DNA from: Streptomyces violens
GTDB taxonomy: Bacteria > Actinomycetota > Actinomycetes > Streptomycetales > Streptomycetaceae
Length of the DNA stretch: 64,000 bases
Reading direction: 5' to 3'
NCBI RefSeq assembly: GCF_000717745.1
Contig: NZ_JOBH01000001.1
Coordinates: forward strand, 1-64,000
Under the pieces are notes generated by a model. That model made no database searches and was not told where the DNA came from. It saw only the letters and a list, made by a program, of their open reading frames with translations. A program made the position numbers and the translations under genes. Below, in pieces: positions 60,486 through 64,000 of this stretch. Each line of letters starts with the position of its first letter. Position 1 is the first letter of the stretch.

Positions 60486-61085
60486 GTGAAACTTCCTTTT
60501 TCCGATTACAGCATCGGGGCGGGTATCGCGACCGACCTGGTCAATACCTCTGCCCTGGTCCGCAGGAGCACCGGCGAGGTGCTCGTCGACCCGGCCGCGC
60601 TCGGCCGCTTCCTCGGCGAGCACCGCATCCCGGTCGAGGCCGCGGCCGCGGGCAGTCACCCGAGCGAAGCGGACCTGGAGCAGGTGCTCGCGCTCCGACG
60701 GGAGCTGCGGGCACTCCTGGAGTCCGACAGTGCGGATCAGCTCGCCGAAGGCGCGAACGCGCTGGTCAGGAAGGCGGGCGTGGGGCCGCTGCTGGCCCGG
60801 GACACGGACGGCCACTGGCAGTGGTACGTCAGCACCGGACCGCGGACCCCGCTCGCCGACGAGCTGGCGGCACTGATCGGCACCGGCCTGCTGGGCGTGC
60901 TGCGCACCCTGTCCCACGACCGCGTCCGCCACTGCGCCTCGCCCGAGTGCGACGGGATGTTCGTCGACACGAGCAAGGCGGGCCGGCGCCGGTACTGCAT
61001 GCCCGACCTGTGCGGCAACCGCCTCAACGTCGCCAGGCACCGCGCCCGCCGGCTCGCGGACGCGGCGGAGGCGGACGACGCGTGA
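60486..61085 (+). CDS. CGNR zinc finger (ABATE-domain) putative regulator
   Basis: A 199-residue protein: N-terminal ABATE domain (DLVNTSALVRRSTGEVLVDPAALGRFL segments, ALRRELRALLES) and C-terminal CGNR zinc finger CASPECDGMFVDTS ... RRRYCMPDLCGNRLNVARHRARR. These proteins are thought to bind DNA, often controlling a neighbouring gene. It is divergent from the damaged small gene with a 65-bp gap. Start GTG at 60486. Confidence 0.88.
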   Translation: MKLPFSDYSIGAGIATDLVNTSALVRRSTGEVLVDPAALGRFLGEHRIPVEAAAAGSHPSEADLEQVLALRRELRALLESDSADQLAEGANALVRKAGVGPLLARDTDGHWQWYVSTGPRTPLADELAALIGTGLLGVLRTLSHDRVRHCASPECDGMFVDTSKAGRRRYCMPDLCGNRLNVARHRARRLADAAEADDA

Positions 61086-61217
61086 GGGCACCGCCCCTCG
61101 CCGCCCCCTCCCCTCTGTGAAGCCCCGCACAAGGACCTTGGTCACATACGAGGCCCGGTAGCAGAAACCGGCACGGGCCCCGCCCCGGCTTCCGGCCCTG
61201 TTCCCACAGCCAGGTAC

Positions 61218-61311
61218 GAGGTGGCTACGTAACAACGGTGCTTGCCCGCACCCCGAGCCACCTCCCACGGTGAAGTGGTCGCCGGGTCCGCAAACCTCAC
61301 CGCGCCCGGCG
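61218..61311 (+). ncRNA. structured leader of SLT-domain gene, candidate c-di-AMP (ydaO-type) riboswitch
   Basis: The leader holds stacked pairings: GAGGTGGCT (61218-61226) with AGCCACCTC (61256-61264) enclosing a GGTGC/GCACC hairpin, and CGCCGGG (61280-61286) with CCCGGCG (61305-61311). In streptomycetes, secreted muralytic genes often have ydaO-type c-di-AMP riboswitches, and the GCCGGGTCCGCA segment looks compatible. I could not fold or align it, so the class is tentative. Confidence 0.4.
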
Positions 61312-61347
61312 GCGCCTCCCCCGTACCCGTCGGAAGGTCCTTCCTCC

Positions 61348-61794
61348 GTGCTGTCCCCCGTGTCCTCGGCCGCCGGCCGTACCGCTCCCCGTTCCGTCAC
61401 CCGCCGCCGGGCCGCGGGCGCCGCCGCCGTCGGTGCCGTGGCGCTCGGCGCCGCCACCGCCGCCTTCGCCGCCACCCCCGCGCAGGCCGCCGAGCGGGCC
61501 GGTACGAGCGATGCCCGGGCCGCGGCGCACCAGCAGATCCCGGACGCGCAGCAGTTCCAGTGCTTCAGCAACATCGTGGAGCGCGAGAGCGGCTGGAACC
61601 CGCAGGCCACCAACGCCTCCTCCGGTGCGTACGGCCTGGTCCAGGCGCTGCCCGCCTCGAAGATGTCCTCGGCCGGCGCGGACTGGAAGACCAATGCCGC
61701 CACCCAGGTCAAGTGGGGCCTGAACTACATGAACGAGCGCTACGGCAGCCCCTGCGGCGCCTGGTCCTTCTGGCAGTCCCACAACTGGTACTGA
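61348..61794 (+). CDS. secreted SLT-domain (transglycosylase-like) protein
   Basis: A 148-residue secreted protein. An Arg-rich N-terminus plus hydrophobic core gives a signal peptide ending near ATPAQAAE. The domain has NIVERESGWNPQATN (catalytic-type Glu), SSGAYGLVQALPASKM and WGLNYMNERYGSPCGAWSFW, the lysozyme-like fold of streptomycete SLT proteins. Two Cys, one near the start and one near the end of the domain, could form a disulfide. It should cleave peptidoglycan during growth or germination. Start GTG 61348 after GGAAGG; the open frame extends to 61270 without protein character. Confidence 0.85.
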   Translation: MLSPVSSAAGRTAPRSVTRRRAAGAAAVGAVALGAATAAFAATPAQAAERAGTSDARAAAHQQIPDAQQFQCFSNIVERESGWNPQATNASSGAYGLVQALPASKMSSAGADWKTNAATQVKWGLNYMNERYGSPCGAWSFWQSHNWY

Positions 61795-61861
61795 GCACGA
61801 GCGGCTCCCCTGACGCCGCTCTCCCCCGCTTTCCCCTCTCCCTCGACGGCACGACCCGGTC

Positions 61862-62467
61862 CTAGACCCCGGTCGCGCCGTCGAGGCGTTCGCGGAGCAG
61901 GTCGGCATGGCCGTTGTGCCGGGCGTACTCGGCGATGAGGTGCACCAGGATGCGGCGGAGCGAGACCGGCTGACCGCTCGCCGCATGGGTGCCGGTCGCG
62001 TCCAGGGAGGGCGCGGCGGCGACGAGCTTGCGGGAGTGCGCGCACTCGGCGCGCCAGAACGCGAGCTCTTCCTCGACGTCCCCCTCCAGCATCTCGAAGT
62101 CCTGGTCGGGATGGTCGTCGGAGTAGTACGGGAAGTCGTCCCGCTCGCCCGCGAACTGCACGCGCAGCCACCAGTGCTCGACACCGGCGAGGTGGCGGAT
62201 CAGGCCGTGCAGGCTCAGCCCGGACGGCGGGACGCTCTTGTCGGAGAGGCGCTCGGGCTCCACCCCGGCGCACTTCAGCTCGAAGGTCCTGCGGTGCCAG
62301 TCCAGGAACGAGGTGAGGATCTCGCGCTCGTCGCCGACGAGGGGCGGGGCCGGACGCTCGTCCTCCCCCGCCCAGACCGGCGGCAGGGCGTCTTCAGGGA
62401 TCTTCGGCGGCCCCGTCGGGCCCGGCGAGTCGGTCGAAGCTGTCGATTTCGTCGAATTCGTCGTCAT
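61862..62467 (-). CDS. DinB-fold (DUF664) protein
   Basis: A 201-residue helical-bundle protein with metal-ligand-type His in LHGLIRHLAGVEHWW (two His) and LIAEYARHNGHADLLRE, the DUF664/DinB signature. The first 40 residues are Ser/Thr/Pro-rich. The family has metal-dependent, perhaps thiol-linked activities, mostly unknown. A 3 x 12-bp tandem repeat lies 20 bp upstream of its ATG. Confidence 0.87.
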   Translation of the reverse strand: MTTNSTKSTASTDSPGPTGPPKIPEDALPPVWAGEDERPAPPLVGDEREILTSFLDWHRRTFELKCAGVEPERLSDKSVPPSGLSLHGLIRHLAGVEHWWLRVQFAGERDDFPYYSDDHPDQDFEMLEGDVEEELAFWRAECAHSRKLVAAAPSLDATGTHAASGQPVSLRRILVHLIAEYARHNGHADLLRERLDGATGV

Positions 62468-62486
62468 GCCAGGAGTGTGACAGGCA

Positions 62487-62522
62487 CCACTGACAGCGCC
62501 ACTGACAGCGCCACTGACAACG
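62487..62522. repeat. 12-bp tandem repeat, three copies
   Basis: ccactgacagcg occurs twice exactly and a third time as ccactgacaacg, end to end, between the thiolase stop and the DinB-like gene start. Too short to classify; it could affect the DinB-like gene's leader. Confidence 0.6.
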
Positions 62523-62549
62523 ACCGCCCGGCCGCGAGCGCGGCCCCCG

Positions 62550-63889
<1,340 letters not shown>

Positions 63890-63905
63890 ACCTTCGCGGC
63901 AGATT

Positions 63906-63920
63906 CTGATGGCTCGTCAG
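63906..63920. promoter_or_regulatory. CTGATG-N3-CGTCAG dyad, copy 5
   Basis: ctgatggctcgtcag, one arm mismatch from copy 1, between the KstR-like site and the start of the divergent gene at 63978. Confidence 0.5.
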
Positions 63921-63977
63921 CACGGGCCCGTCAGAACGAGCAGGCAAGCCGGACACAACCCGGACCTGGAGTCGCCG

Positions 63978-64000
63978 ATGCCTTGTCCCGCGCTGCCCGA
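63978..64000 (+). CDS. 5' end of a gene cut by the window, possibly CYP125
   Basis: ATG at 63978, preceded by GGAG at 63966-63969, opens MPCPALP before the window ends. Seven residues cannot identify a protein. The case for a CYP125-like cytochrome P450 is contextual: divergence from a FadA5-like thiolase with KstR-like sites between them, as in mycobacteria (Rv3545c/Rv3546), and an N-terminus that would continue into the P450 family's LPxGFDFTDP-type opening. Confidence 0.45.

Overview
The window is a high-GC actinobacterial chromosome segment, almost certainly Streptomyces. Third codon positions are nearly all G or C. Many starts are GTG, with 4-base ATGA/GTGA stop-start overlaps. It also carries a class A RNase P RNA, a SapB/AmfS-type ram cluster and typical Streptomyces membrane and lipoprotein families. 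I saw no transposase, integrase, CRISPR array, rRNA or tRNA, so it reads as ordinary chromosome rather than an island.

Layout. Positions 1-11.6 kb hold a type VII secretion (T7SS) related locus: a three-ATPase EssC/EccC-like motor with FHA-like N-terminus, a WXG100-like protein in divergent orientation, a second small WXG100-like protein, a secreted-effector-like protein, and accessory proteins that include a duplicated two-gene cassette whose second copy has decayed. At 11.9-22.4 kb are housekeeping genes: rnpB, a MerR regulator with a membrane protein, an RNB-domain ribonuclease, YaaA, KDPG aldolase, and the operon Nif3 / zinc-ribbon coiled coil / RNase HI-phosphatase. At 22.5-41.8 kb genes resembling mycobacterial sterol side-chain degradation (Hsd4A, alcohol dehydrogenase, Hsd4B-like MaoC, a double acyl-CoA dehydrogenase like FadE34, an F420-dependent oxidoreductase) are interleaved with unrelated genes. 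This stretch ends with a KstR-like TetR repressor divergent from a glycosyltransferase-methyltransferase-toroid operon. Positions 42-51.1 kb are a complete class III lanthipeptide (SapB/AmfS-like) cluster: ramR, two ABC half-transporters, a 36-residue precursor and LanKC. At 51.2-54.1 kb are a 3Fe-4S ferredoxin, an aldehyde dehydrogenase and a metallo-beta-lactamase fold hydrolase. At 54.2-60.2 kb a cobalamin riboswitch precedes a five-gene translationally coupled operon: two membrane-anchored secreted proteins and EcfT, fused EcfA-EcfA and an S component. From 60.2 kb to the end are a possible damaged small gene, a CGNR regulator, an SLT-domain secreted protein with a structured leader, a DinB-like protein, a FadA5-like thiolase, and the first codons of a divergent gene that may be cyp125.

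Two observations tie distant parts together. First, 14-bp sites matching or nearly matching the KstR operator (TnnAACnnGTTnnA) lie before the MaoC/ADH/SDR operon, the double acyl-CoA dehydrogenase, kstR/glycosyltransferase, aldehyde dehydrogenase, the thiolase and the last divergent gene. Second, a different 15-bp dyad, CTGAYG-N3-SRTCAG, occurs in five promoters, several times within a few bases of a KstR-like site. I could not attribute it to a known regulator. In the ram cluster, the regulator and both transporter halves each carry more than 100 residues of low-complexity sequence that I would not expect in these families.

All calls come from reading the sequence and recalled family knowledge. 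No database search or folding was run. The operator sites were found by eye in promoter regions, not by a systematic scan.
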